From positions 1 to 54,125 of the forward strand of contig JBEKTY010000036.1 in NCBI GenBank assembly GCA_049515555.1: a stretch of 54,125 nucleotides of DNA, written 5' to 3'. Source of the DNA: JBEKTY01 sp049515555. GTDB lineage: Bacteria > Planctomycetota > Planctomycetia > Pirellulales > Thermoguttaceae. Below the pieces are notes generated by a model. That model was not told the origin of the DNA and made no database searches. It saw only the letters and a program-made list of their open reading frames with translations. The position numbers were made by a program, and so were the translations under genes. Every line of letters begins with the position of its first letter. The stretch's first letter is position 1. Below are positions 33,141 through 40,497 of this stretch, piece by piece.

Positions 33141-34568
33141 CTACTCCCTGGCTGCGGCCACTAAATCATACCCCGAAGCGGCCACAACTTCACAGGGGAG
33201 GATCCGGCCCGGGGCCAGGTGCTTGCCGGAAACGTACACGCCGCCGTCCACCTCCGGGGCATCGGCGTAGGTCCGCCCGAGGAACACGTCCGGCTCGCCG
33301 GGCAGCGGCCGATCGAGGATCACCTCGATCTGCTTGCCCACGAGCGACTGGCTCCAGGCGAAGGCGATGGGCTGCTGGGCGGCCAACAAGCGGTCGCGGC
33401 GGGCGGTCCGCACCTCTTCCGGCAGCGCGCCGGCCAAGCCGGCGGCCATGGTCCCCGGCTCCGCACTATAGGCGAAGGCCCCCAGGCGCTCGAACCGCCG
33501 CCGCCGGACGAACTCCAGCAGCCGCTCGAACTGCTCCTCCGTTTCGCCGGGAAAGCCGGTGAGGAAGGTGGTCCGCAGGACCAGCCGGTCGATCCGACCC
33601 CGGAGCCGGTCCAGGAGCGATTCGGTTTCGGCCCCTGTCACTCGCCGTCGCATGCGGCCGAGGATCTCGTCGTCGATGTGCTGTAGCGGCAGGTCGAGAT
33701 AGGGCAGGATCTTCTTCCCCCCCGCAATCACCTCGATCAGCTCGTCGCTGACGTGGATCGGGTAGAGATACATCAGGCGGATCCACGCCGGCCCCTCGAG
33801 TTGCTCCAGCCGCCGCAGCAACTCCGCCAGCCGCGGCCGGCCGTAAATATCCAGCCCATACGAACTTGTGTCCTGGGCAATCAGCACCAGTTCCCGGGCG
33901 CCGTCGGCCGCCAGTTCCTCGGCCTCGGCCACGACCTCCTCGATCGGCTTGCTGGCGTACGGGCCGCGGAGCTGCGGAATTGCGCAGAAACTGCACGATC
34001 GGCTGCAACCCTCGGCGATCTTCAAAAATGCCACGTGCGGGGGCGTGATCCGCAACCGCTCGGTGTCGGGCAGGGCCCGGGCCGGGACCGGGCGTATCAG
34101 CATCCGCCCGCCGTCGGCGACGGCCGAAGGGGACAGTCCCATTTTCGTCGGACGAAAATTGGGACAGTCCCCGCGAAGGGTCCCCTTTTCCAGCGTTCGC
34201 CGGGCCGCAGTGACGATCTCCTCCCGCCCGAAGACCCCCACAAGCTGGTCGATTTCCGGGCACATTTCGAGCAGTTTCTCTTGGTCGCGCTGGGCCAGGC
34301 AGCCGGCCACGATTACCCCGCCCAGCCGGCCGCGACGCTTCAGCGCCAGCATCTCGCGAATCACGGCGTGAGATTCGCTGCGGGCATCGGCGATGAAGCC
34401 GCAGGTATTGATCACCACGAAATCGGCCCCCTCCGGCTGGGCCGCCAACTGGTAGCCGGCCCGCTGCAGCAGCCCAGCCATCCGCTCGCTATCGACCAGG
34501 TTTTTCGGGCAGCCCAGGCTTACCAGGGCATAGCTCGGCTTGGGGGTCGCACAGTGCTTTCGGTCCAT
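33141..34568 (-). CDS. rimO: ribosomal protein S12 methylthiotransferase
   Basis: About 475 residues from the ATG at 34568. RimO adds a methylthio group to an Asp of ribosomal protein S12. Order: the N-terminal MTTase domain with Cys ligands in VSLGCPKNLVDSERM, VVINTCGFI and VAGCLAQR; the radical-SAM cluster CSRSCSFC; and a C-terminal TRAM domain (VGKQIEVILDRPLPGE). The protein is about 30 residues longer than usual because residues 133-147 and neighbours are read from a 44-nt palindromic element (GDCPNFRPTKMGLSPS) in the linker between the first two domains. A small group of upstream ATGs gives an alternative start at 34580. Confidence 0.95.
   Translation of the reverse strand: MDRKHCATPKPSYALVSLGCPKNLVDSERMAGLLQRAGYQLAAQPEGADFVVINTCGFIADARSESHAVIREMLALKRRGRLGGVIVAGCLAQRDQEKLLEMCPEIDQLVGVFGREEIVTAARRTLEKGTLRGDCPNFRPTKMGLSPSAVADGGRMLIRPVPARALPDTERLRITPPHVAFLKIAEGCSRSCSFCAIPQLRGPYASKPIEEVVAEAEELAADGARELVLIAQDTSSYGLDIYGRPRLAELLRRLEQLEGPAWIRLMYLYPIHVSDELIEVIAGGKKILPYLDLPLQHIDDEILGRMRRRVTGAETESLLDRLRGRIDRLVLRTTFLTGFPGETEEQFERLLEFVRRRRFERLGAFAYSAEPGTMAAGLAGALPEEVRTARRDRLLAAQQPIAFAWSQSLVGKQIEVILDRPLPGEPDVFLGRTYADAPEVDGGVYVSGKHLAPGRILPCEVVAASGYDLVAAARE
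34129..34172. repeat. 44-nt palindromic element inside rimO
   Basis: GGGGACAGTCCCATTTTCGT and its complement. It is the exact reverse complement of 1203-1246. Flanking GAA and GCGAAGGG complete an in-frame insertion. Its location is the linker before the radical-SAM domain, where extra residues are likely tolerated. Confidence 0.92.
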
Positions 34569-34634
34569 GAACATCATCATGCACTGCGGAGGCGGGCTAT
34601 GGCAAGGGCCAGGGCCGCGACGGTGGCCGCATTG

Positions 34635-34697
34635 GGTGCCACTGCTGGCTTGTCCAGCAGTGTTTCTCGCACTGCTGGACAAGCCAGCAGTGGCACC
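34635..34697. repeat. perfect hairpin, GTGCCACTGCTGGCTTGTCC family
   Basis: Two 28-nt arms (GTGCCACTGCTGGCTTGTCC...) pair perfectly around a TTTCTCG loop. It lies between the divergent rimO and ImmA/IrrE-like genes, just upstream of a good promoter. Only one copy is in this window. Confidence 0.85.
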
Positions 34698-34723
34698 CGG
34701 AGCACCCGGCCAAGATTGGCCCC

Positions 34724-34751
34724 TTGCCAGGCCGGAAAGCGAGGCTATAAT
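34724..34751 (+). promoter_or_regulatory. sigma-70-type promoter of the peptidase gene
   Basis: TTGCCA (34724-34729), 16 nt, TATAAT (34746-34751). The sequence around the start site is a short palindrome (TATACTAATGTATA, 34751-34764) that might be an operator. Transcription would start near 34758, and AGGAG at 34798-34802 precedes the ATG at 34814. Confidence 0.6.
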
Positions 34752-34813
34752 ATACTAATGTATAGTAAAACGCTGCCCGACCATCCGTCCCGCTGCCAGG
34801 AGCCGCCACTGCC

Positions 34814-35554
34814 ATGCTTGCCGAATTCACCCGCGAGGAATTGGCCGCCGGGGCAGACCGGGTGGTGATGGAAATGCTGGCCACGGCGGGGCTCCGCGGC
34901 CCGCCGGTCGATAGCCTGGTGCTAGCCCACCGGCTCGGTCTGACCGTGGTGGAAGACGACCGGCAGGAGGGTCGTGCCCGCTACGTGCGGCTTCGCGGGC
35001 GGCGGGCCACGGGTCCGCGGGCAACGATTCTGCTCCGCCCCGAGCCCCGAGCGGAACGCCGGCATTGGGCCGTCGCCCACGAGATAGGCGAGCACGTGGC
35101 CTGCCGGGTGTTTGCCGTTTGGGGCGTCGATCCCCGCGAGGCGGGTCCCCGGGCCCGCGAAGAGGTGGCCAACGCCCTGGCCGCCCGGCTGCTGCTGCCC
35201 ACCGCCTGGTTCACGTCCGACGGGGTGCAAACGGGCTGGGACCTGCTGCGGCTGAAGTCGTACTACAGCACGGCCAGTCACGAGCTCATCGCCCGGCGGA
35301 TGCTCGATTGCCCGCCGCCGGTGATCGTCAGCATGTTCGACCAGGCCGCGATTTCTTTCCGCCGCAGCAACGTACCGGGCCGTCCGCCCCCGCCGTCGCC
35401 GGCCGAGACGCAGTGTTGGCGGGCGGCGCACGCCAACCGGCCGGTGCAGACGTGGGACGGGGCGTGCAAGATCCAGGGCTGGCCGGTTCACGAGGAGGGC
35501 TGGAAGCGGGAGATTCTACGCACTACGGTGGACGAGTTTCCATCGGACGGGTGA
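34814..35554 (+). CDS. ImmA/IrrE-like metallopeptidase
   Basis: 246 residues. The core resembles ImmA/IrrE peptidases: an N-terminal helix, ADRVVMEMLATAG, then HWAVAHEIGEHVACRVF. The metal site reads H89-E90-I-G-E-H94, one residue longer than the usual HExxH, so either the spacing is unusual or the ligands differ. FRRSNVP and a C-terminal CWRAAHANRPVQTWDG tail follow. ImmA/IrrE proteins cleave repressors, often phage-type XRE proteins; no partner repressor is adjacent. AGGAG stands 11 nt before the ATG and a promoter is visible upstream. The TGA is 4 nt from a palindromic element. Confidence 0.72.
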   Translation: MLAEFTREELAAGADRVVMEMLATAGLRGPPVDSLVLAHRLGLTVVEDDRQEGRARYVRLRGRRATGPRATILLRPEPRAERRHWAVAHEIGEHVACRVFAVWGVDPREAGPRAREEVANALAARLLLPTAWFTSDGVQTGWDLLRLKSYYSTASHELIARRMLDCPPPVIVSMFDQAAISFRRSNVPGRPPPPSPAETQCWRAAHANRPVQTWDGACKIQGWPVHEEGWKREILRTTVDEFPSDG

Positions 35555-35558
35555 CGAA

Positions 35559-35620
35559 TGTATCCGGCACACTCCGTGTGCCGCTGGAGGCCCTGCGGCA
35601 CACGGAGTGTGCCGGATACA
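35559..35620. repeat. palindromic element, TGTATCCGGCACAC family
   Basis: 62 nt with arms TGTATCCGGCACACTCCGTG and the complement ending CCGGATACA. It starts 4 nt after the peptidase stop codon (TGACGAATGTATCCGG) and ends directly before the first ATG of the next gene. Confidence 0.92.
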
Positions 35621-35629
35621 ATGGAGCCC

Positions 35630-36292
35630 ATGAACTACCTCGCCCACGCCCTGCCGTTTCTAGACGATCCCTACTTTGTGGCCGGTACCGCCGTGCCCGA
35701 TTGGCTGACCGTGGTGGACCGGCGGGTGCGGGTGCGGGCCAAGGGGGTCGAGCCGCTCGCGGGCGACCCTGACGGAGTGACGGCCGCCGTGGCCCGGGGT
35801 GTCCTCCAGCACCTCCGCGACGACCGGCACTTCCATGCCACCCGCGCGCTGGCCGAAACCTCGATCGAGCTGGCGGCGGCGATCCGCCGGGTGTGGCCGT
35901 CCGACGGCGGGTTCGGGGCCAGTTTTGCCGGCCACCTGCTGGTCGAAGTGCTGCTGGACGCCACCCTGGCGGCCGACCATCCCGCCGCCCTGGACGCCTA
36001 TTACCGGGCCCTCCAGGCGGTCGACGGCCGGGCGGTCGAGGAGGCGGTCAACCGCATGGCCACGCGGACCACGCGGCGGCTGGCGGCCTTCATGGCCCTC
36101 TTCTGCCGCGCGCGGATCTTGTGGGATTACCTGGAAGATGACAAACTATGGAGACGCCTGAATCAGGTCATGCGGCGCGTGGGCCTGGGCCCCTTGCCGG
36201 ACGAAGCGCTCAGCCTGCTGCCGGCCGCCCGCGACTTGCTCCGCCGCCGCCGGCACGACCTGCTGGAGGGACTGCCCACCCTGCGGGAATGA
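35630..36292 (+). CDS. AcpH/DUF479-like hypothetical protein
   Basis: About 220 residues. The ATG at 35630 is chosen because MNYLAHALPFL resembles the N-terminus of acyl-carrier-protein phosphodiesterases (AcpH/DUF479) and GGAG stands just upstream; the ATG three codons earlier is possible. It is all-helical: FVAGTAVPDWLTVVDRR, QHLRDDRHFHATRALAETS, GASFAGHLLVEVLLDATLA. Scattered Asp and His residues (H in FHAT, GHLLVE, DATLA) are reminiscent of an HD-like metal site, but similarity is weak. Function is therefore tentative. Confidence 0.6.
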   Translation: MNYLAHALPFLDDPYFVAGTAVPDWLTVVDRRVRVRAKGVEPLAGDPDGVTAAVARGVLQHLRDDRHFHATRALAETSIELAAAIRRVWPSDGGFGASFAGHLLVEVLLDATLAADHPAALDAYYRALQAVDGRAVEEAVNRMATRTTRRLAAFMALFCRARILWDYLEDDKLWRRLNQVMRRVGLGPLPDEALSLLPAARDLLRRRRHDLLEGLPTLRE

Positions 36293-36330
36293 ATGACCAA
36301 TGACCAAATCCCTCTTTTAGGAGAACCGCG

Positions 36331-37182
36331 ATGCGATATGGGTTGAACCTGTTGCTGTGGACCGACACGCTCGACGAGGGCATCCTGCCCGTGCTGGAGG
36401 ACATCAAGCGGATCGGTTACGACGTGGTGGAAGTGCCGATCTTTGAATGCGACGTTGCGAAGTACGGCCGCTGGGGAAAGCGTTTCGACGACGCGGGGCT
36501 GGCCCGCACGGGCGTTACCATTCGCGGCGTGGAAGACAACCCCATGAGCCCCGAGGCCGCCGTTCGCTCTAAGGGGATCGAGGCCAACAAGGCGGCGGTG
36601 GACTGTGCGGCCGCCGCCGGCTGCACGGCCTTGGTCGGCCCGTACCACTCGGCCCTGGGCTATTTCAGCGGCGCCGGCCCCACGGCCGACGAGTGGCGCT
36701 GGGCCGCCGACAGCATGCGGCAGGTGGCCGAGCACGCCGACCGCGCCGGCGTCACGCTGGGCCTGGAATATCTCAACCGCTTCGAGTGCTATTTGCTGAA
36801 TACGGCGGCCGACGGGGCCCGCTTCTGCCGCGCGGTGAATCACCCCCGCTGCCAGATGATGTACGACACGTTCCACTCCCACATCGAGGAGAAGAACACC
36901 CCGGCCGCGATCCGGGCCCTGAAGGGCATGCTGGCCCACGTCCACATTTCGGAGAACGACCGCAGCACGCCGGGCCAGGGCAACGTCCGCTGGGCCGAAA
37001 CGTTCGACACGCTGAAGGAAATCGGCTACGACAATCTGATGGTGGTGGAGGCCTTCGGCCTGGCCCTGGAGAAGATCGTGGCCGCCACGAAGATCTGGCG
37101 CCGCATGTACCAGAGCGAGCACCAGTTGGCCAGCGACGCCCTGCGGTTCATGAAGGAGCAGGTCGCCCAGCGCTGGAAGTGA
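36331..37182 (+). CDS. sugar epimerase/isomerase, D-tagatose 3-epimerase type
   Basis: 283 residues, xylose-isomerase-like TIM barrel. Likely metal and catalytic residues E146 (GLEYLNRFE), D179 (MMYDTFHSHIEE), H205 (HVHISENDRSTPGQG) and E240 (VVEAF) have exactly the spacing of the E-D-H-E set of D-tagatose/D-psicose 3-epimerases (33, 26 and 35 residues). It would interconvert ketohexoses or related sugars at C3. TTTAGGAGA gives a strong Shine-Dalgarno sequence before the ATG. It converges on a secreted MocA oxidoreductase, a frequent partner in planctomycete sugar pathways. Confidence 0.88.
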   Translation: MRYGLNLLLWTDTLDEGILPVLEDIKRIGYDVVEVPIFECDVAKYGRWGKRFDDAGLARTGVTIRGVEDNPMSPEAAVRSKGIEANKAAVDCAAAAGCTALVGPYHSALGYFSGAGPTADEWRWAADSMRQVAEHADRAGVTLGLEYLNRFECYLLNTAADGARFCRAVNHPRCQMMYDTFHSHIEEKNTPAAIRALKGMLAHVHISENDRSTPGQGNVRWAETFDTLKEIGYDNLMVVEAFGLALEKIVAATKIWRRMYQSEHQLASDALRFMKEQVAQRWK

Positions 37183-37221
37183 GCGGAGGGCGCGGGCGGG
37201 GGATTAGGGATTGGGGCGGAG

Positions 37222-37300
37222 GGTGGCACGTCCCTGAGCGCAGCGAAGGGCGTGGTTTCCACCCCCGCCACGCCCTTCGTTCCTCAGGGACGTGCCACCC
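37222..37300. repeat. palindromic element between convergent genes
   Basis: GGTGGCACGTCCCTGAGCGC arm and its complement around GGTTTCCACCCCC. It is the same family as 5750-5829. Placed where a bidirectional terminator would be expected. Confidence 0.85.
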
Positions 37301-37312
37301 GAACTGGCCAAC

Positions 37313-38593
37313 TCAGTACGGCTTGTACACGCCGGGCATGGCGATGGGGTAGTTGCCCTGCTCGTCGGGCAGCGCCTTGGGCGGGGCGTCCCAGGCCAGC
37401 TTCTCCGGAAATTCATCCGGCCCCTTGGCCACGGCTTCGTCCCATTTCACCAACTTGCCGGAGTAGGTCGCCATGCGGCCCAGCACCGCGGTAAAGCTGC
37501 TGGTGGCGCCATACCAGCCCTCGTTGTACTTCTCGTTGTTGCGGATCGCCTCCTGCAGGTCGTAGTGTTCCTGCTGGTACGGGTTGCCGTACTTCAGCTT
37601 GGGACCGCGGCCGCCCACGCCGGTGATGCCCTTGGAGCCGTGAACCTTTTCGCCGTCGCCGCCCCAGGTGTTGGGGATGTGGCGGCACTGGCTGTACATC
37701 TTCGTCCCGTCCTTGTAGGTGAACTCGACGAAGTGGTTGTCGAAGATCTGCCCCATGCCCTTTTTCGGGTCGCGGCCCTTGTATCGCAGCAGGCAGGAGC
37801 CCATGCCGTTGGCCTCGACGGGATGGTCGCCCTTGACCCAGTTGCCCACGTCCAGGTTGTGCACGTGCTGCTCGCAGATGTTGTCGCCCGAGAGCCAGAC
37901 GAAATGGTACCAGTTGCGGATTTGATACTCCATCTCGGTCATGTCGGGCTGGCGGTCGCGGAACCAGATCCCGTCGCCGTTCCAGTACACCCGCGACATG
38001 ACGAAATCGCCCACCCGGCCGTCCTGGATCTCTTTGACGCCGCCCTGGTAGCCGGAATCGTGGCGGCGCTGCAACCCCACGCCCACCTTCAGGCCTTTCT
38101 CGTCGGCCATCTTGTTGGCCGCCATCAGCATGCGGAAGCCGGGGGCGTCGGTGCAGCAGGGCTTCTCCATGAAGACGTGCTTGCCGGCCTCGACTGCTGC
38201 CTTGTAGTGCGTGGGGCGGAAGCCGGGCGGCTCGGCCAGGATCACCATGTCCGCGCAGGCGATGGCCTTCTGGAAGGCGTCCAAGCCGGTGAAGATGGAG
38301 TCGTCGGCAATCTCGGTCTTGGCGGCGAAGTTCTTCTTGAAGTGGTTCACGGCGCCCTGCGCCCGGTCCTTGAAGGCGTCGGCCACGGCCACGATCTTCA
38401 CGTCCTCGCCCACCACGCTCAGCATGTCGGAGGCGGCGCCGGTGCCACGCCCGCCGCAGCCGATCAGGGCCACCTTCAGCGGGCCGCCGGCAAAGGCGTG
38501 GGCGCTGCGGGCGATGCTCAGGCCGCCCACCGCCGCCGCGGCGACGGCGGAGCGCTTCAGAAATTCTCTACGCGATGCGTCATGAGTGCTCAT
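37313..38593 (-). CDS. Gfo/Idh/MocA oxidoreductase with twin-arginine signal
   Basis: About 426 residues from the ATG at 38593, preceded by GGGAGAA. The leader SRREFLKRSAVAAAAVGGLS is a twin-arginine export signal, so the folded protein with its cofactor goes to the periplasm. Rossmann motif VALIGCGGRGTGAASDML, catalytic MEKPCCTD, then GVGLQRRHDSGYQ and the C-terminal domain of the planctomycete-type family (NWYHFVWLSGDNICEQHVHNLD with the active-site His). It acts on a sugar-like substrate with NAD(P); its neighbour is the convergent sugar epimerase. Confidence 0.92.
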   Translation of the reverse strand: MSTHDASRREFLKRSAVAAAAVGGLSIARSAHAFAGGPLKVALIGCGGRGTGAASDMLSVVGEDVKIVAVADAFKDRAQGAVNHFKKNFAAKTEIADDSIFTGLDAFQKAIACADMVILAEPPGFRPTHYKAAVEAGKHVFMEKPCCTDAPGFRMLMAANKMADEKGLKVGVGLQRRHDSGYQGGVKEIQDGRVGDFVMSRVYWNGDGIWFRDRQPDMTEMEYQIRNWYHFVWLSGDNICEQHVHNLDVGNWVKGDHPVEANGMGSCLLRYKGRDPKKGMGQIFDNHFVEFTYKDGTKMYSQCRHIPNTWGGDGEKVHGSKGITGVGGRGPKLKYGNPYQQEHYDLQEAIRNNEKYNEGWYGATSSFTAVLGRMATYSGKLVKWDEAVAKGPDEFPEKLAWDAPPKALPDEQGNYPIAMPGVYKPY

Positions 38594-39189
38594 CAAAAGT
38601 TCTCCCGGGTTTGGTATGCTGGCCCCCCGGCCCTTGGGACGGGGGACCCGGTCCACAGGCAGTCAAAGCTACTAGGTTACTACACCTCCCCAGCCCACGC
38701 AACTGGGCGGGAAAAAAAGGGTTGCCGTTCACGGCACGCAAGGTAGCACGCCACTTTGGCGTCGGGGGAGTGAACGGTAACCCGCGGGCCCCTGCCTTCC
38801 ATTCCGGCACTGTGACCGGTGCTGTCGTCAGCACCGGCACGTGCCGAAAACCGCAACGAAGCCATACCTTCGTTTCAACCATTTCGTTTCGGGGCCTGTG
38901 CCAGGTCTAGTTGTTTTGATCCCCGCATCGAGAATGATCGTTGCGCCGGCCGAATTGCCGTATTTTCCGGCCTCCCGTTGGTCGGCTTCGATCATTGGCT
39001 GTGCGGACCTCAATAGCAAGCCAGTGGTCCCTGAGTGCGACGCACGATGTGCCGGTTGTTACGCAGGATTCCGCTATGTCGAGCCGGCCAGTTTGCTTCG
39101 GCGCGGAACCGGGCGCCTGCCGATATGTGCCAATGCCTGGAGGAGCTTGACAGCGCCAAAGGATGGGCAGCCCAGTAAGGATCAAGCCG
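38594..39189. other. intergenic region with palindromes
   Basis: No gene seen in about 600 nt. An inverted repeat (GGTTGCCGTTCAC at 38720-38732, GTGAACGGTAACC at 38770-38782) encloses GGTAGCACGCCAC, related to the diverged repeat at about 1308. A short hairpin (CCGGTGCTGTCGTCAGCACCGG) is at about 38816-38837. AAGGA at 39176-39180 belongs to the next gene. Confidence 0.55.
38720..38782. repeat. inverted repeat GGTTGCCGTTCAC...GTGAACGGTAACC
   Basis: 13-nt arms with one mismatch, and a core containing TAGCACGCCACTTTGGCG. A member of, or relative of, the palindromes seen at about 1308-1384. Confidence 0.6.
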
Positions 39190-39486
39190 ATGGATAAAGA
39201 CACGTTTCGCATTGTCACGCGGGGGGCCGACGGCCAGATCCGCATCCGCGATTACGACTGCCAGGAAGCGCTCTTGAAGCGGCATTCGCAGGTGGGCGTG
39301 GACGATTGCAGCACGGACCTCAGCCTGCGGGGCCTGCCCGTGTTTCGGGGCCTGATCGGTCCCATGCCCGAGGGCAAAAACGTCATCCGCTACGAATCGC
39401 CGGAGGTCTTCGAGACGCTGACCAAGGAATGGGGAACATTGCGGCCTTCCCGCCGGCGGAGCCGCTCTCGTCCGCACATCTTTTGA
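39190..39486 (+). CDS. small conserved-looking hypothetical protein
   Basis: 98 residues from the ATG at 39190 with AAGGA nine nt upstream. Predicted beta-rich start (DTFRIVTRGADGQIRIRDYDCQEALLKRH), then GLPVFRGLIGPMPEGKNVIRYES and a basic tail (RPSRRRSRSRPH). I do not recognise a family. The first 85 residues have the composition and codon use of a real gene; the Arg-rich tail may be frameshift- or repeat-derived. It precedes the Trm112-like and HIT genes on the same strand. Confidence 0.5.
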   Translation: MDKDTFRIVTRGADGQIRIRDYDCQEALLKRHSQVGVDDCSTDLSLRGLPVFRGLIGPMPEGKNVIRYESPEVFETLTKEWGTLRPSRRRSRSRPHIF

Positions 39487-39556
39487 GCGCCGCCCCAAGC
39501 CGCTGTCTTGAGCGCCGCGCCTTGCCAACCGCGCCCCAATCTGCCATCTTGATGGC

Positions 39557-39853
39557 ATGATCGACAAGGAACTGTTGGCGATCCTGGTCTGTCCGCAAGA
39601 CCGCCTGCCGCTGCATCTGGCGGAGGCGGCGCTTGTGGAGCGGCTGAATCGGGCCATCGGCGCCGGGCGGATTCGCAATCAGGCCGGCCGACTGGTCGAA
39701 GATGCACTCCAGGAAGGGTTGGTGCGGCAAGACGGACTCCTGCTGTATCCGATCGTCGACGACATCCCCATCCTGCTGGCCGAGGAGGCCATCGCCCTGG
39801 GCCAACTCGATGAACCGCCAGAGGGGAGTTATACTTCGAGCGGCCAGAAATGA
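39557..39853 (+). CDS. Trm112-like protein
   Basis: 98 residues. LLAILVCPQDRLPLHL at the N-terminus and RQDGLLLYPIVDDIPILLAEEAI at the C-terminus match Trm112/YcaR (UPF0434) proteins. The usual zinc-knuckle Cys set is reduced to one Cys, so it probably binds no zinc, as in many bacterial members. An insert of about 25 residues (LVERLNRAIGAGRIRNQAGRLVED) separates the two halves. Trm112 acts as an activator of methyltransferases in other organisms; in bacteria the role is unsettled. The HIT gene follows after 61 nt. Confidence 0.82.
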   Translation: MIDKELLAILVCPQDRLPLHLAEAALVERLNRAIGAGRIRNQAGRLVEDALQEGLVRQDGLLLYPIVDDIPILLAEEAIALGQLDEPPEGSYTSSGQK

Positions 39854-39914
39854 TACAACCCGTTCCCTATTGTTGCGGTTTGCGTCGTTTCAAACCACGC
39901 GGAGCATAAGAGCC

Positions 39915-40256
39915 GTGGACAAGACGATTTTCAAGCGAATAATCGACCGCGAGATACCGGCTAAGATCGTCTATGAAGACGATCTGTGCTTGGCCTTTGA
40001 AGACATCCATCCGCGGGCGCCGGTGCACATCCTGGTGATTCCGAAGAAGGAGATCGCTTCGCTCGCCGAACTGGGGGAGGAGGATGCACCGCTGGTCGGC
40101 CATCTGGTGCTCGTGCTGCGGCAGATTGCGGCCCAGCGCGGGCTGGCAAAAGGATACCGGATGGTCGTCAATTGCGGTCCCGACGCCGGGCAGGCGGTTC
40201 CCCATTTGCACCTGCATCTGCTGGGCGGCCGTGCACTGGGCTGGCCGCCGGGGTAA
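39915..40256 (+). CDS. HIT family (HINT-type) nucleotide hydrolase
   Basis: 113 residues from the GTG at 39915, the usual HINT start (DKTIFKRIIDREIPAKIVYED); GGAG lies about 12 nt upstream. The catalytic triad motif is VPHLHLHLLGG. LAFEDIHPRAPVHILVIPKKEI is the conserved nucleotide-binding part. HINT proteins hydrolyse purine nucleotide phosphoramidates in the cytoplasm. A longer frame reading back into the preceding gene is not used. Confidence 0.92.
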   Translation: MDKTIFKRIIDREIPAKIVYEDDLCLAFEDIHPRAPVHILVIPKKEIASLAELGEEDAPLVGHLVLVLRQIAAQRGLAKGYRMVVNCGPDAGQAVPHLHLHLLGGRALGWPPG

Positions 40257-40497
40257 TAGTTGTCGGTTGTCAGTTGTCAGTTGTCGGTTGTCGGTTGTCA
40301 GTGTTTGCGCTGCGCCGGTGGCCGGGCCGAGGCGGCGCGGAACTGACAACTGAGAACTGACAACTGCCGATGCGCCCACTTCGGCGTTAATATGTACCCC
40401 CCGATAACCCGTTTTTCGCCCCCGGCCTTTTCATGGCATCGGTTTTCTGTTACAATCGGCGACATTCCGGTCTAGTGATTCAATCCGAGTCCTTGGG
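40257..40497. other. intergenic region with GTTGTCAGTTGTCGG repeats
   Basis: TTGTCGGTTGTCAGTTGTC units fill 40258-40302, and their complement (AACTGACAACTGAGAACTGAC) follows at 40339-40365. A weak promoter candidate (TTTTCA 40428-40433, 17 nt, TACAAT 40451-40456) stands ahead of the next gene. Confidence 0.55.

Noticed and set aside
38907..39245. 112-residue minus-strand frame
   Set aside because: No domain, no ribosome-binding site, and it overlaps the start of a better-supported plus-strand gene.
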